Shown here piece by piece: positions 1 to 7,525 of a stretch of DNA of 42,301 nt. A program made the position numbers and the translations under genes. The number at the start of each line of letters is the position of its first letter. Position 1 is the stretch's first letter. Under the pieces are notes generated by a model, which worked only from the letters and a program-made list of their open reading frames with translations, searched no databases and was not told the DNA's origin. Source of the stretch: Kocuria sp. (lineage in GTDB: Bacteria > Actinomycetota > Actinomycetes > Actinomycetales > Micrococcaceae); contig NZ_JAUNPE010000008.1 in the NCBI RefSeq assembly GCF_030536815.1, positions 1 to 42,301 on the forward strand, written 5' to 3'.

Positions 1-1478
1 CCGTGGGCGGGCCCCCGCCCGGTCTGGTCAATCACAAGGCCCGGTTGTTGACCGAAGCGGCCCAGGCCATGCGCCTGACCACCGACCGGGCCACCGTGCG
101 CGACGTTGCGGGAGAGGTGGAGTGGGCCAAGGTCTCCATGCTCACCCCGGACACCTACGCCGCCGCGGCCGAGAAGCGCAGCATGCCCATGGGTTACGAC
201 GTACGCACCATGCAGCGGCTCTACCAGTCCTACGAGGATCTCAAGGCGGATCGCCACCTGATCGACTTCGAGGACGTGTTGCTCATCACCGTGGGCATCC
301 TGGAGGAGGACGAGCGGATCGCCGCCGCCGTCCACTCCCAGTACCGCCAGTTCGTGGTGGATGAGTACCAGGATGTTTCGCCGCTGCAGCAACGGTTGCT
401 CGATGCGTGGCTCGGGCAGCGGGACGACCTCTGCGTGGTGGGGGATGCCTCGCAGACGATTTACTCGTTCACCGGCGCGACCTCCCGGCACTTACTCGAA
501 TTCCCGTCCCGTCATCCGAATGCGCGCGTGGTGGAATTGATCCGCGACTACCGCTCGACTCCCCAGGTGGTCAACACGGCCAACCAGTTGCTCGCCGCGC
601 GCCGACCCGCTGCCGGGTCCACCCCCGGAACCTGGGCCACGCCGCTCCAGCTGATCTCCCAGCGCCCGGCCGGTCCCGAGCCGTCCTGGAACGAATACCC
701 GGACGACGAGGCCGAGGCCGCCGGGGTCGCCACGCGCATCCAGGACCTCATTGACGACGGCGTTCCCGCCCGGGAGATCGCCGTCCTGTTCCGCACCAAC
801 GGGCAATCCCAGGCCTTCGAGGCCGCGCTCGCCGATGTGAACATCGGCTTTCAACTGCGCGGCACCGAACGGTTCTTCAACCGCCCCGAGATCCGGCAGT
901 CACTCGTGCAGATCCGGTCCGCGGCCAAAACACTGGGGGATGCTCCCGTCCAGGTCCCGCAGCAGGTCAGGGACATGCTCAGTTCCCTGGGTTATTCGGC
1001 CCGCGCGCCCCGCTCGGACAGTGCGACTCGTGCCCGGTGGGAGTCGCTGTCCGCGTTGGTGTCCCTGGCGGACTCCATGGCCCATCGTGCCTCGGACGAG
1101 GACGAGGAGTTCACCCTTCAGCAGTTCTCGGACGAGTTGGAACGGCGGGCCAAGGCTCAGGAGGCACCGGTGATGGACGGCGTGACACTGGCCTCGATGC
1201 ACTCCGCCAAGGGCCTGGAGTGGGATGCGGTGTTTCTCGCGGGGCTGTCCGAGGGGCTCATGCCCATCTCCTTCGCGGAGACGGCGGACGGCGTGGACGA
1301 AGAACGCCGGCTGTTCTACGTGGGCATCACCCGCGCCCGCGAGCACCTCGTGCTGTCATGGTCCCTGTCTCGGACACCTGGGGGCCGGCCGACCCGATCA
1401 CGCTCACGGTTCCTGGACGCGATCTTGCCCGCGGGGTCCTCGAACGCCGCCCAGCGTCGGGCTCGCCGCGTCGGATGA
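1..1478 (+). CDS. uvrD2: UvrD2-like ATP-dependent DNA helicase, C-terminal part (5' end outside window)
   Basis: The reading frame is open at the left edge, so only the last ~491 residues are visible. Superfamily 1A helicase motifs appear in order: motif II DEYQD (about visible residue 121), motif III VVGDASQTIYSFTGA, motif IV LIRDYRSTPQ, motif V near SMHSAKGLEWD and motif VI EERRLFYVGITRARE. These enzymes hydrolyse ATP to unwind DNA 3'-5' during repair. The short linker between motifs IV and V and the SAKGLEWD form resemble actinobacterial UvrD2 more than UvrD1/PcrA. The protein ends about 40 residues after motif VI, at an Arg-rich stretch, with no HRDC domain and no tetracysteine motif as found at the C-terminus of M. 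tuberculosis UvrD2. The next gene converges on it 47 bp away. UvrD2 rather than PcrA is likely, but the missing N-terminus leaves some doubt. Confidence 0.85.
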   Translation, partial: VGGPPPGLVNHKARLLTEAAQAMRLTTDRATVRDVAGEVEWAKVSMLTPDTYAAAAEKRSMPMGYDVRTMQRLYQSYEDLKADRHLIDFEDVLLITVGILEEDERIAAAVHSQYRQFVVDEYQDVSPLQQRLLDAWLGQRDDLCVVGDASQTIYSFTGATSRHLLEFPSRHPNARVVELIRDYRSTPQVVNTANQLLAARRPAAGSTPGTWATPLQLISQRPAGPEPSWNEYPDDEAEAAGVATRIQDLIDDGVPAREIAVLFRTNGQSQAFEAALADVNIGFQLRGTERFFNRPEIRQSLVQIRSAAKTLGDAPVQVPQQVRDMLSSLGYSARAPRSDSATRARWESLSALVSLADSMAHRASDEDEEFTLQQFSDELERRAKAQEAPVMDGVTLASMHSAKGLEWDAVFLAGLSEGLMPISFAETADGVDEERRLFYVGITRAREHLVLSWSLSRTPGGRPTRSRSRFLDAILPAGSSNAAQRRARRVG

Positions 1479-1525
1479 GCGCGAAGACCGGGGCGTGATC
1501 AGCCGAGCTCCGGGGCCGCGATCGA

Positions 1526-3217
1526 TTACCGGGTCTTGTGGAGTTGACGCGCCAGATAATGCCGATGATTGACGGGCATCACTCGTGAGATCACGTCCAC
1601 CAGAACCGCCTTCCGTGTGATGACCACACGTTCCCTCCGTTGCGCCACAGCGTCCACAATCTGCGCTGCGGCACGCTCCGGGGGCATGGTGAGGAAACGC
1701 GCAAACTGAGCACGCCGACGTTGCGCTTCCTCGTTGCCCAGGAGGGAGCCGGTGCGCGAGTTGCGGGCGATGTTCGTGGCGATCCCACCGGGGTGCACCA
1801 CGCTCACGCCGATGCCCCGAGGAATCAGTTCGGACTGCAGGGCCAGGGTGAAGCCACGGATGCCGAACTTACTGGCCGCGTATGCGCTCTGCCCCGCCGG
1901 TGCCACCAGACCGTACAAGCTGGAGACGTTGACGATGTGTGCGCCGTGTTCCCGTTGCAGGTAGGGCAGGAACGACTTGGTCATGGCTATGGGTGCCCGC
2001 AGATTGATGGCAAGCACCCAGTCGAGGTCCGCCATCGAGATCTCATCCACTGTTCCGTTCAGGGCCACGCCCGCGTTATTGATCAGCAGACTCAACCGAT
2101 GGTGCTCCGCGGCCACGGCCGCCGCCAGACCATCGAAGTCAACGGGCTGCGCCAGGTCCACCTCGTGGGTAGTGATGACCAAGCCCGGGTGTTGGCGGGT
2201 GAGTTCCGCCTTGACGGCATCGAGACCGGTCTTGTCCCGGTCCACGAGCGCAAGATCATTGCCGCGCTCGGCAAGGTTCATGGCGGTTGCGCGTCCAATG
2301 CCACTGGCCGCGCCCGTGATGACCGCGCTTCCAACACCGAACTGGAAGGGCTGGAGACCCCGGGGTTTCTTGCTCTCGGGGCTGAAGGACATGCTGTCTC
2401 CTTGATCGACGCCGTCCCAGAACTTCCGGGCCAGGCGAGCGAATTCATCGGCTTGTTCGATCTGCGGACCGTGACCCGTGTTCGGGAACCGGTGAGTGGC
2501 TGCGCGCAGCATCCGGGCCCCGCGCTTGAGATGCCGGAAGGGCAGGACGGCGTCTTTGTCGCCCCACACGATGAACGTGGGGATACCGGTGGCACGGACA
2601 CGGGGCGTGAGCGCTCGCCGCCACCCACTCTTGACCCCGGCGACGGAGCCGAGCGAACGCAGCATGTCGAGAAAGGCTTCTGTGCCTCCCGGACGCTGTG
2701 CCAGGTCGAAACCACGCTGCACGCGGGCGGGCGTGGCGAAACGCGGGTCGTGATACATGGCGTGTTCGGACCGTTGAGACCCCTTGCGGCTGGGCCGCAG
2801 TAGTCGTTCGCCCACTCCGGGGATACTTGCCAACCGGAGAACGGGGCTCACCCCCCGGCCGAAGCCCGCCGAATTCGCCAGCAACAGACTGGACACGAGC
2901 CCGGGATGGTCCGCCGTCAACTGCATTGCCACTGCGCCCCCAAGACTGTTTCCACCCAGATGGACGGGGCCGATGTCCATGCCGCGAATGAAATCTGCCA
3001 TCAGGTGGGCCAGATGCTCTAGCCGCATCCCGTGGGGTGGTGGTTGGGAAGCCCCGAATCCGGGGAGATCCACGCTCCACACCTGATAAAAATCACTCAG
3101 CCGCTCATGCTGGTCGTCCCAGTCCGAGAGGCTACGACCAATGCCGTGGATAAGGAGCACTGGTCTGCCCCGACCGGTGACGCGGTACCGGAGACCGTTC
3201 CACGTATCGGTGGTCAT
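1526..3217 (-). CDS. Bifunctional alpha/beta-hydrolase (esterase-like) fused to short-chain dehydrogenase, EphD-like architecture
   Basis: This is one uninterrupted 563-residue frame with two enzyme domains. Residues ~8-270 form an alpha/beta-hydrolase: oxyanion-hole HGIG at 24-27, nucleophile elbow GNSLG with Ser91, acid Asp222 in WGDKDAVLP and His249 in NTGHG. Residues ~290-540 form a classical SDR: TGAASGIG at 301-308, NNAG at 380-383, Ser432/433 and catalytic YAASK with Tyr446 and Lys450. M. tuberculosis EphD has the same domain order and length, but it is named as an epoxide hydrolase. The Ser nucleophile here instead indicates an esterase or lipase-type activity. The start was chosen at 3217 because a strong GGAGGTG site precedes it and the ATG overlaps the upstream stop (ATGA), implying translational coupling to the monooxygenase. 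Expected role: cleave the ester made by that enzyme and oxidise or reduce an alcohol/ketone with NAD(P)H. The substrate is unknown. Confidence 0.88.
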   Translation of the reverse strand: MTTDTWNGLRYRVTGRGRPVLLIHGIGRSLSDWDDQHERLSDFYQVWSVDLPGFGASQPPPHGMRLEHLAHLMADFIRGMDIGPVHLGGNSLGGAVAMQLTADHPGLVSSLLLANSAGFGRGVSPVLRLASIPGVGERLLRPSRKGSQRSEHAMYHDPRFATPARVQRGFDLAQRPGGTEAFLDMLRSLGSVAGVKSGWRRALTPRVRATGIPTFIVWGDKDAVLPFRHLKRGARMLRAATHRFPNTGHGPQIEQADEFARLARKFWDGVDQGDSMSFSPESKKPRGLQPFQFGVGSAVITGAASGIGRATAMNLAERGNDLALVDRDKTGLDAVKAELTRQHPGLVITTHEVDLAQPVDFDGLAAAVAAEHHRLSLLINNAGVALNGTVDEISMADLDWVLAINLRAPIAMTKSFLPYLQREHGAHIVNVSSLYGLVAPAGQSAYAASKFGIRGFTLALQSELIPRGIGVSVVHPGGIATNIARNSRTGSLLGNEEAQRRRAQFARFLTMPPERAAAQIVDAVAQRRERVVITRKAVLVDVISRVMPVNHRHYLARQLHKTR

Positions 3218-4692
3218 GAGTTCACCTCCGCTGCGGCATCGGATGTCATCGCGTAGTCGAGCTGGCTGTCCAGTTCGGTGCCCGGGCGGAACAACACACA
3301 GTCCCGGAGATAATTCTGTCGGACGAGCCACGCGCCGCGGCGGCCTTGGCGGGGCATCAAATGGGCGCCGCGTCGAACGTAGCCCGAAGCGAGGTCAAGG
3401 AGGGGACGCAGCTCAGACCTGGAGCCGGAATAACGAGGTGTGACCATCCGAGCGCCCTGCCGCTTCGCACGGTCCAGGACACGGCGGAAGTACCTCGTCA
3501 CCAGGTCCACGCGCAGGGTCCAGGACGAGTTCGTGTACCCGATGGAGAAGGCCAGGTTGGGTACACCGTCGAGCATCATGCCTCGGTAGCTCACGCGGGT
3601 AGCGGGATCTATCGTTTCACCGTCCACCACGAGGTCCATGGTGCCGAAGAACTGCACATTCAGTCCCGTGGCCGTCACGATCACGTCCGCCGGCAGATGG
3701 CGCCCCGTGCCCAACATGATGCCGTCGGGGGTGAACCGCTCGATGGTGTCGGTCACAACCTCGGCCTGCCCGCAGCGGATGGCCTCGAAGAAGTCTCCGT
3801 CCGGTGCCGCACACAAGCGCTGGTCCCAGGGATCGTAATCGGGGGTGAAATGTTCGGCCACGGGGAAGGTAGGGCCCAAATGTCTGGCCACACCCTTGTG
3901 CAGCAATTCCCTCATGGCCCGGGGGCGGCGTCGGCTGTATTCATAGATCATCATGCCCCGCATGATGTTGCGCCACCGGTTGACTTCCCCGGCCACACGA
4001 GGGGGCAGCCACTTGCGCACTGTCATACCGGTCTCGTCCCGGCCGGGCACGGAGGCCACGTACGAGGGGGATCGTTGCACCATGCTCACGCGGGCGCCCA
4101 GCTCCGCCAGGGCGGGCACGAGTGTCACGGCCGTGGCTCCGCTTCCGATCACAACCACCCGCCGATCCGCCACTTCTAGGTTGTCCGGCCAGAGCTGCGG
4201 GTGAACCACCCGGCCCTGGAAGTCTCCGAGGCTGGGCCAGTCCGGGGTGAAGCCCTGGTCGTAGCGGTAGTACCCGGTGGCCATGAAGAGCCACCGCCCG
4301 GTCATCTGGGACACCTCGCCCGTGTGCTCGTTCTGGTAGGTGACGGTCCACGTGCATGCGTCGGAGGACCACTCGGCGCGTTGCGCCCGTTGACCGAAGC
4401 GGATGTTCTGCGTCACCCCGGCCTCATCGGCGGCCGTGCGGACGTAGGTCAAAATGGTCTCGCCGGTGGCCAAACTCCGATCCTCCGTCCACGGACGGCT
4501 GCGGTACCCGAAAGTAGCCATGTCCGAATCCGACCGGATTCCGGGGTAGCGGAACAGGTCCCATGTTCCACCCAAAGCATCCCGTGCCTCGAGAATGGCC
4601 ACCGTGTGGGCGGTGCCCGCGAGTTCCCGTGCGGCCCCGATTCCCGAAATACCGGCGCCGATAATAATCACATCAACAGTGTGCGTTTCCAT
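3214..4692 (-). CDS. ethA: EthA-like flavin-dependent Baeyer-Villiger monooxygenase
   Basis: The protein has 492 residues, close to the 489 of M. tuberculosis EthA. An N-terminal FAD Rossmann motif GAGISGIG lies at ~11-18, followed by GGTWDLFRYPGIRSDSDM, which is nearly identical to EthA. The Baeyer-Villiger fingerprint FxGxxxHxxxW is present (FQGRVVHPQLW), then a second NADPH-binding motif GSGATAV. PWDQRLC, VVTDTIERFT and TATGLN also match EthA. Such enzymes insert oxygen next to a carbonyl, turning ketones into esters. EthA also activates thioamide drugs such as ethionamide. The start at 4692 is preceded by GAAAGG and leaves the FAD motif at the expected distance. The gene overlaps the downstream hydrolase-dehydrogenase by 4 bp. 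Unlike mycobacterial ethA, the divergent regulator here is LacI-type, not the TetR-type EthR. The family call is very secure; the physiological substrate is not. Confidence 0.92.
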   Translation of the reverse strand: METHTVDVIIIGAGISGIGAARELAGTAHTVAILEARDALGGTWDLFRYPGIRSDSDMATFGYRSRPWTEDRSLATGETILTYVRTAADEAGVTQNIRFGQRAQRAEWSSDACTWTVTYQNEHTGEVSQMTGRWLFMATGYYRYDQGFTPDWPSLGDFQGRVVHPQLWPDNLEVADRRVVVIGSGATAVTLVPALAELGARVSMVQRSPSYVASVPGRDETGMTVRKWLPPRVAGEVNRWRNIMRGMMIYEYSRRRPRAMRELLHKGVARHLGPTFPVAEHFTPDYDPWDQRLCAAPDGDFFEAIRCGQAEVVTDTIERFTPDGIMLGTGRHLPADVIVTATGLNVQFFGTMDLVVDGETIDPATRVSYRGMMLDGVPNLAFSIGYTNSSWTLRVDLVTRYFRRVLDRAKRQGARMVTPRYSGSRSELRPLLDLASGYVRRGAHLMPRQGRRGAWLVRQNYLRDCVLFRPGTELDSQLDYAMTSDAAAEVNS

Positions 4693-4780
4693 GGTGCCTT
4701 TCGACGCTCTGGTGGTGTCACCGCTCCACACGGGGCCTGATCGTTCGGATTCGCCGCGTTCGGTGGGGGGAGAAGGTGGT

Positions 4781-4798
4781 TACTAACACGTGTTAGTA
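4781..4798. promoter_or_regulatory. 18-bp perfect palindrome, candidate operator of the catabolic cassette
   Basis: TACTAACACGTGTTAGTA is a perfect inverted repeat in the 210-bp divergent spacer. It lies 89 bp before the monooxygenase start and 105 bp before the LacI-family gene. Its length, symmetry and central CG step fit a LacI-family operator. Binding by the neighbouring regulator is inferred from position only. Confidence 0.65.
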
Positions 4799-4804
4799 GA
4801 TCGA

Positions 4805-4819
4805 TGTCACAGTGTAACA
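4805..4819. promoter_or_regulatory. Imperfect 15-bp inverted repeat, possible second operator
   Basis: TGTCAC-AGT-GTAACA has 6-bp arms with one mismatch and starts 6 bp after the 18-bp palindrome. Its sequence is unrelated to that palindrome, so if functional it may bind a different protein. Weak evidence. Confidence 0.3.
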
Positions 4820-4902
4820 GGTCACATTTACGGGGCGACGGGCCTGGCGGCGCCGAGCGTTGATTAGCATGTGGAGATCGAATTGAAAGGGGATACCGCG
4901 GC

Positions 4903-5910
4903 ATGCACGGACGCAACGACCCACCGCGTCGAGCCACGAGTGCCGACGTCGCGCGGTTGGCCGGGGTGTCTCGAACCACCGTCAGCTTTGTGCTCAATGA
5001 CACCCCGCACCAGTCCATCTCGCCCCTCACTCGCCGCAGGGTCCTGGACGCCGCACAGCAATTGTCGTACGCGCCGTCGGCGGAGGCGCGGTCCCTGAGC
5101 CGCGGGCATTCCAGTTCGGTGCTGCTGTATCTTCCCCCGGCGCGTGCTCTGTCGGAGGACATCGGGGACATGATTGAGCGACTCTCGGTCTTGTTCGCCC
5201 ACGTCGGTCTGTCCATGGTGATCCACGCGTGGACGCGGAGACCCGCGGCCCAGGTATGGTCCTCGGTGACGCCCGCCGCAGTCCTGGCGTGGGACCTGCG
5301 GGATGACGACGCCGAGCTCATGCGTCGCAACGGCGTGCTCGGCGTGGTCTCCTGGACAGGCTCTGATGCCATGGGTCGGTGGATCACGGGCCCTCGCGAG
5401 GAGGAGATTGTTCGACTGCAGGTCGAACGGCTCACGCGAGCAGGCCACCGGCACCTGGTGTACGCGGTCACCGGCGGGGATCACATGCATGGTGCCGCCC
5501 AGTGGCGATACGAGGTTCTGCGGCGCGAGTGCGCGTCACTGCAGCTGCCCGAGCCGGCCGTGCTCCACGTTCCCGCTGATCCCCACGGGGCCGCCGAGTC
5601 CTTGCAAGCATGGCGGGGGCGGAATCCAGCGGCGTCAGGTGTGTGCGCCCACGATTCCACCGCAGCGCTGGCGGTACTGTCGGGCATGCGAGTGCTGGGG
5701 TTGACTGCGCCGAGTGACCTGGCCGTTGTGGGCGTCGGCGATTCCCCGGCCGCAGCGCTTGCCCAGCCGCCCCTGACCATGGTGGCGCTGGACACGGACA
5801 TCACCGCCCGCTACATCGTGGATGTCATAACGTCCCTCGTGCGTGGTGCACCCGCGCCGCCCATCCCCCGCAGGAGTGGGGCGTCGATCGTGGACCGCAG
5901 TTCCGTGTGA
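4903..5910 (+). CDS. LacI-family transcriptional regulator
   Basis: The protein has 335 residues. The N-terminal LacI helix-turn-helix runs from about 12 to 60: TSADVARLAGVSRTTVSFVLN, then a hinge region with YAPSAEARSLSRG. The rest is a periplasmic-binding-protein-like effector domain, with the usual late signature VVGVGDSPAAALAQPPLT. The start ATG at 4903 follows a GAAAGGGG ribosome site. The gene diverges from the monooxygenase/hydrolase-dehydrogenase pair, and the 18-bp palindrome lies between. It probably represses that operon, and perhaps itself, until an inducer binds. Most LacI-family proteins sense sugars, but no sugar transport or catabolic gene is nearby, so the effector is an open question. 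It converges on the next gene with a 10-bp gap. Confidence 0.9.
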   Translation: MHGRNDPPRRATSADVARLAGVSRTTVSFVLNDTPHQSISPLTRRRVLDAAQQLSYAPSAEARSLSRGHSSSVLLYLPPARALSEDIGDMIERLSVLFAHVGLSMVIHAWTRRPAAQVWSSVTPAAVLAWDLRDDDAELMRRNGVLGVVSWTGSDAMGRWITGPREEEIVRLQVERLTRAGHRHLVYAVTGGDHMHGAAQWRYEVLRRECASLQLPEPAVLHVPADPHGAAESLQAWRGRNPAASGVCAHDSTAALAVLSGMRVLGLTAPSDLAVVGVGDSPAAALAQPPLTMVALDTDITARYIVDVITSLVRGAPAPPIPRRSGASIVDRSSV

Positions 5911-5920
5911 TCCACCTGCG

Positions 5921-6895
5921 TCAACCGTCCAGGGTGCACAGGCAGTCCCCGCGGGGTGTCAAGGCGGTCCGGTGGAGTCCGTGGCGGACCGTGAGCCGTC
6001 CCGGAGCTTCCACGGCCACATCGTCTCGGGGGGTGACCTCGGATTCCAAGGCCCGGCCCAACAGTTCGACCGCGAGGTGGGACGCGGTAATGACGCGTGT
6101 CAACGTGGTGATGGCGGGGGAGTGCGGGGTGGCTACCGCTTCATGATCTCGGAGTGGCTGATTGCGCAGCAGCCTGCGGGCGTCACGGACGGCCACCTCC
6201 AGACATTCCCGACATGGTCGGCGGTACCAGGGGGTCAGGGGCCAGGTCAGGGACACGGACCCGTCCGTGACGACCGTGATCGTGGGCAGGTGAGCGTCCG
6301 GTGTCGTTGCCAAGACCGGTACGGAAAGGTCCTGGGGGAGCGGCCCCGCCACACACGCACTGCGCAGCATGACGGCCGTGGGGATGACCGATGAGCAAAA
6401 CAGCTCGGGCGCGCTCAAGGGAACGCAGCGCGGCCACCGAGCGCGAAGCAGCTTGCGCAGCGCGTATTCCCGCGGTGAACCCGCGAGCGCGGAGGGATAG
6501 GGCCCCACCGCTGCATCGTGGACCGTCACGAGAGTTGGATCCGTGACATTGATCAGGCACACTCCGGCATCCGCCATGAGCAGGGCGGTGGTTGCGGCAA
6601 CGGGATCCAAACCCGCGAACAGCACATGCACCTCATCAGGCCGGGAGGCGGACGCGGAGGGCCGCTGATCCACCGAAAAAGACGTTGACGTGTCGGGTGT
6701 GGGCGCCATGAGTTGCTCCGCTGGTCGAGGATCGGTTGGTTGTCCCAGGCTGTCAAGAAGCCGAGGAAGGCGCAGCACAAAATCCGTCATCCACAGTTCG
6801 AGTGCACCCTGACGGCCCGCGGATTCGCGTGAGCACGGCACACCCGGGCGAGAAATGCGACCTCGAGCGGGTCTGCCGTGATTGGTCAGCACCAC
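5921..6895 (-). CDS. Degenerate ThiF/E1-like protein (orphan, TOMM leader-binding-like)
   Basis: The protein has up to 324 residues and no obvious full-length enzyme signature. Residues ~90-160 look like a worn ThiF/MoeB Rossmann fold: VHVLFAGLDPVAATTALLMADAG, then INVTDPTLVTVHDAAVGPYP. The glycine loop and adenylation residues are poorly kept. A CxxC (PCRECLEV) lies in the C-terminal half, and the protein ends with CLC plus four residues, so a single zinc site is possible. Many actinobacteria carry a similar gene near uvrD2 and DUF2342 (M. tuberculosis Rv3196 region), sometimes named TOMM precursor leader peptide-binding protein; this link is from memory. No precursor peptide, dehydrogenase or YcaO gene is seen here. 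The GTG at 6895 was chosen because the RPGVP and GALEL segments upstream of the ATG at 6790 fit the family; the shorter start is possible. Confidence 0.6.
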   Translation of the reverse strand: MVLTNHGRPARGRISRPGVPCSRESAGRQGALELWMTDFVLRLPRLLDSLGQPTDPRPAEQLMAPTPDTSTSFSVDQRPSASASRPDEVHVLFAGLDPVAATTALLMADAGVCLINVTDPTLVTVHDAAVGPYPSALAGSPREYALRKLLRARWPRCVPLSAPELFCSSVIPTAVMLRSACVAGPLPQDLSVPVLATTPDAHLPTITVVTDGSVSLTWPLTPWYRRPCRECLEVAVRDARRLLRNQPLRDHEAVATPHSPAITTLTRVITASHLAVELLGRALESEVTPRDDVAVEAPGRLTVRHGLHRTALTPRGDCLCTLDG

Positions 6896-6908
6896 CCCTC
6901 AGGTGGTG
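6890..6908. promoter_or_regulatory. Perfect 7-bp inverted repeat over divergent starts
   Basis: CACCACC-CCTCA-GGTGGTG covers the start of the ThiF-like gene and the probable ribosome site (AGGTGGTG) of the YgjP-like gene. Only 24 bp separate the two starts. It could act as an operator or as an RNA hairpin hiding the ribosome site; neither is shown. Confidence 0.35.
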
Positions 6909-6919
6909 AACTACGGACC

Positions 6920-7525
6920 ATGTCCCCGTTCCAGCCGCCCCGCAGCGCGCAGCCACGACACCCCGAGCCGCAGCCGCCCTCCGACTCGCCCGAGGTGCTC
7001 GTGCAACGCAGCGCTCGCCGGAAAAAAACGGTCAGCGCCCACTTCAGCGGAGACACGGTGATCCTGGCCGTCCCGCAATCGGCCACCCGCCGCGAGGTGG
7101 AACAGTGGAAAACCACCCTGGTGCCCAAGATCGTGGCCAAACGGGATCGGGCCCGGCAGAACGCACGGCGGCGCGGAACGGATGAGGCCCTGTGGCACAT
7201 GGCCCAGGAATTATCGGCCACGTACCTGAACGGCCAGGCACAGCCCACCCAGGTGAAATGGTCTTCGCGGCAGAACACCCGCTGGGGGTCGGCAACTCCC
7301 AGCACCGGTGTGATCAGGATTTCCACTCGACTGGCCGCCGTGCCGGACTGGGTGTTGGAAACCGTGGTGCTCCACGAATTGGTGCACTTGCTGGAGGCCC
7401 AGCACAACGACCGATTCTGGTCGCTGGCCCGCAGGCACCCCAAAGCACGCGACGCCGCCCAGTTCCTGGACGGCGTCGCGTGGGCGGATACCAACCCGCG
7501 GGAGGGGTCGGCAGCCACTGATTAG
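6920..7525 (+). CDS. YgjP-like (DUF45, M48-related) metallopeptidase domain protein
   Basis: The protein has 201 residues. The zinc motif HELVH is at 152-156, followed by a third His at 162 in the spacing LLEAQHNDRFW, the hallmark of the YgjP/DUF45 family. Upstream WSSRQNTRWGS and IRISTRLAAVPDWV also match the family. The N-terminal ~22 residues are Pro-rich and variable. These proteins are predicted zinc peptidases of poorly known substrate, often encoded near UvrD2 and DUF2342 proteins in actinobacteria. The ATG at 6920 was taken because AGGTGGTG lies upstream; an earlier frame start at 6878 would overlap the divergent gene. Its stop overlaps the stop of the convergent DUF2342 gene (TTAG). 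Confidence 0.87.
   Translation: MSPFQPPRSAQPRHPEPQPPSDSPEVLVQRSARRKKTVSAHFSGDTVILAVPQSATRREVEQWKTTLVPKIVAKRDRARQNARRRGTDEALWHMAQELSATYLNGQAQPTQVKWSSRQNTRWGSATPSTGVIRISTRLAAVPDWVLETVVLHELVHLLEAQHNDRFWSLARRHPKARDAAQFLDGVAWADTNPREGSAATD

Noticed and set aside
2380..2410. Possible separate start for the dehydrogenase domain (MSFSPES)
   Set aside because: The frame is continuous from the hydrolase with no stop, and the same fused order exists in EphD proteins.
1640..2803. Plus-strand open frame of about 390 codons
   Set aside because: It is antisense to the hydrolase-dehydrogenase gene, whose two domains have all catalytic motifs.
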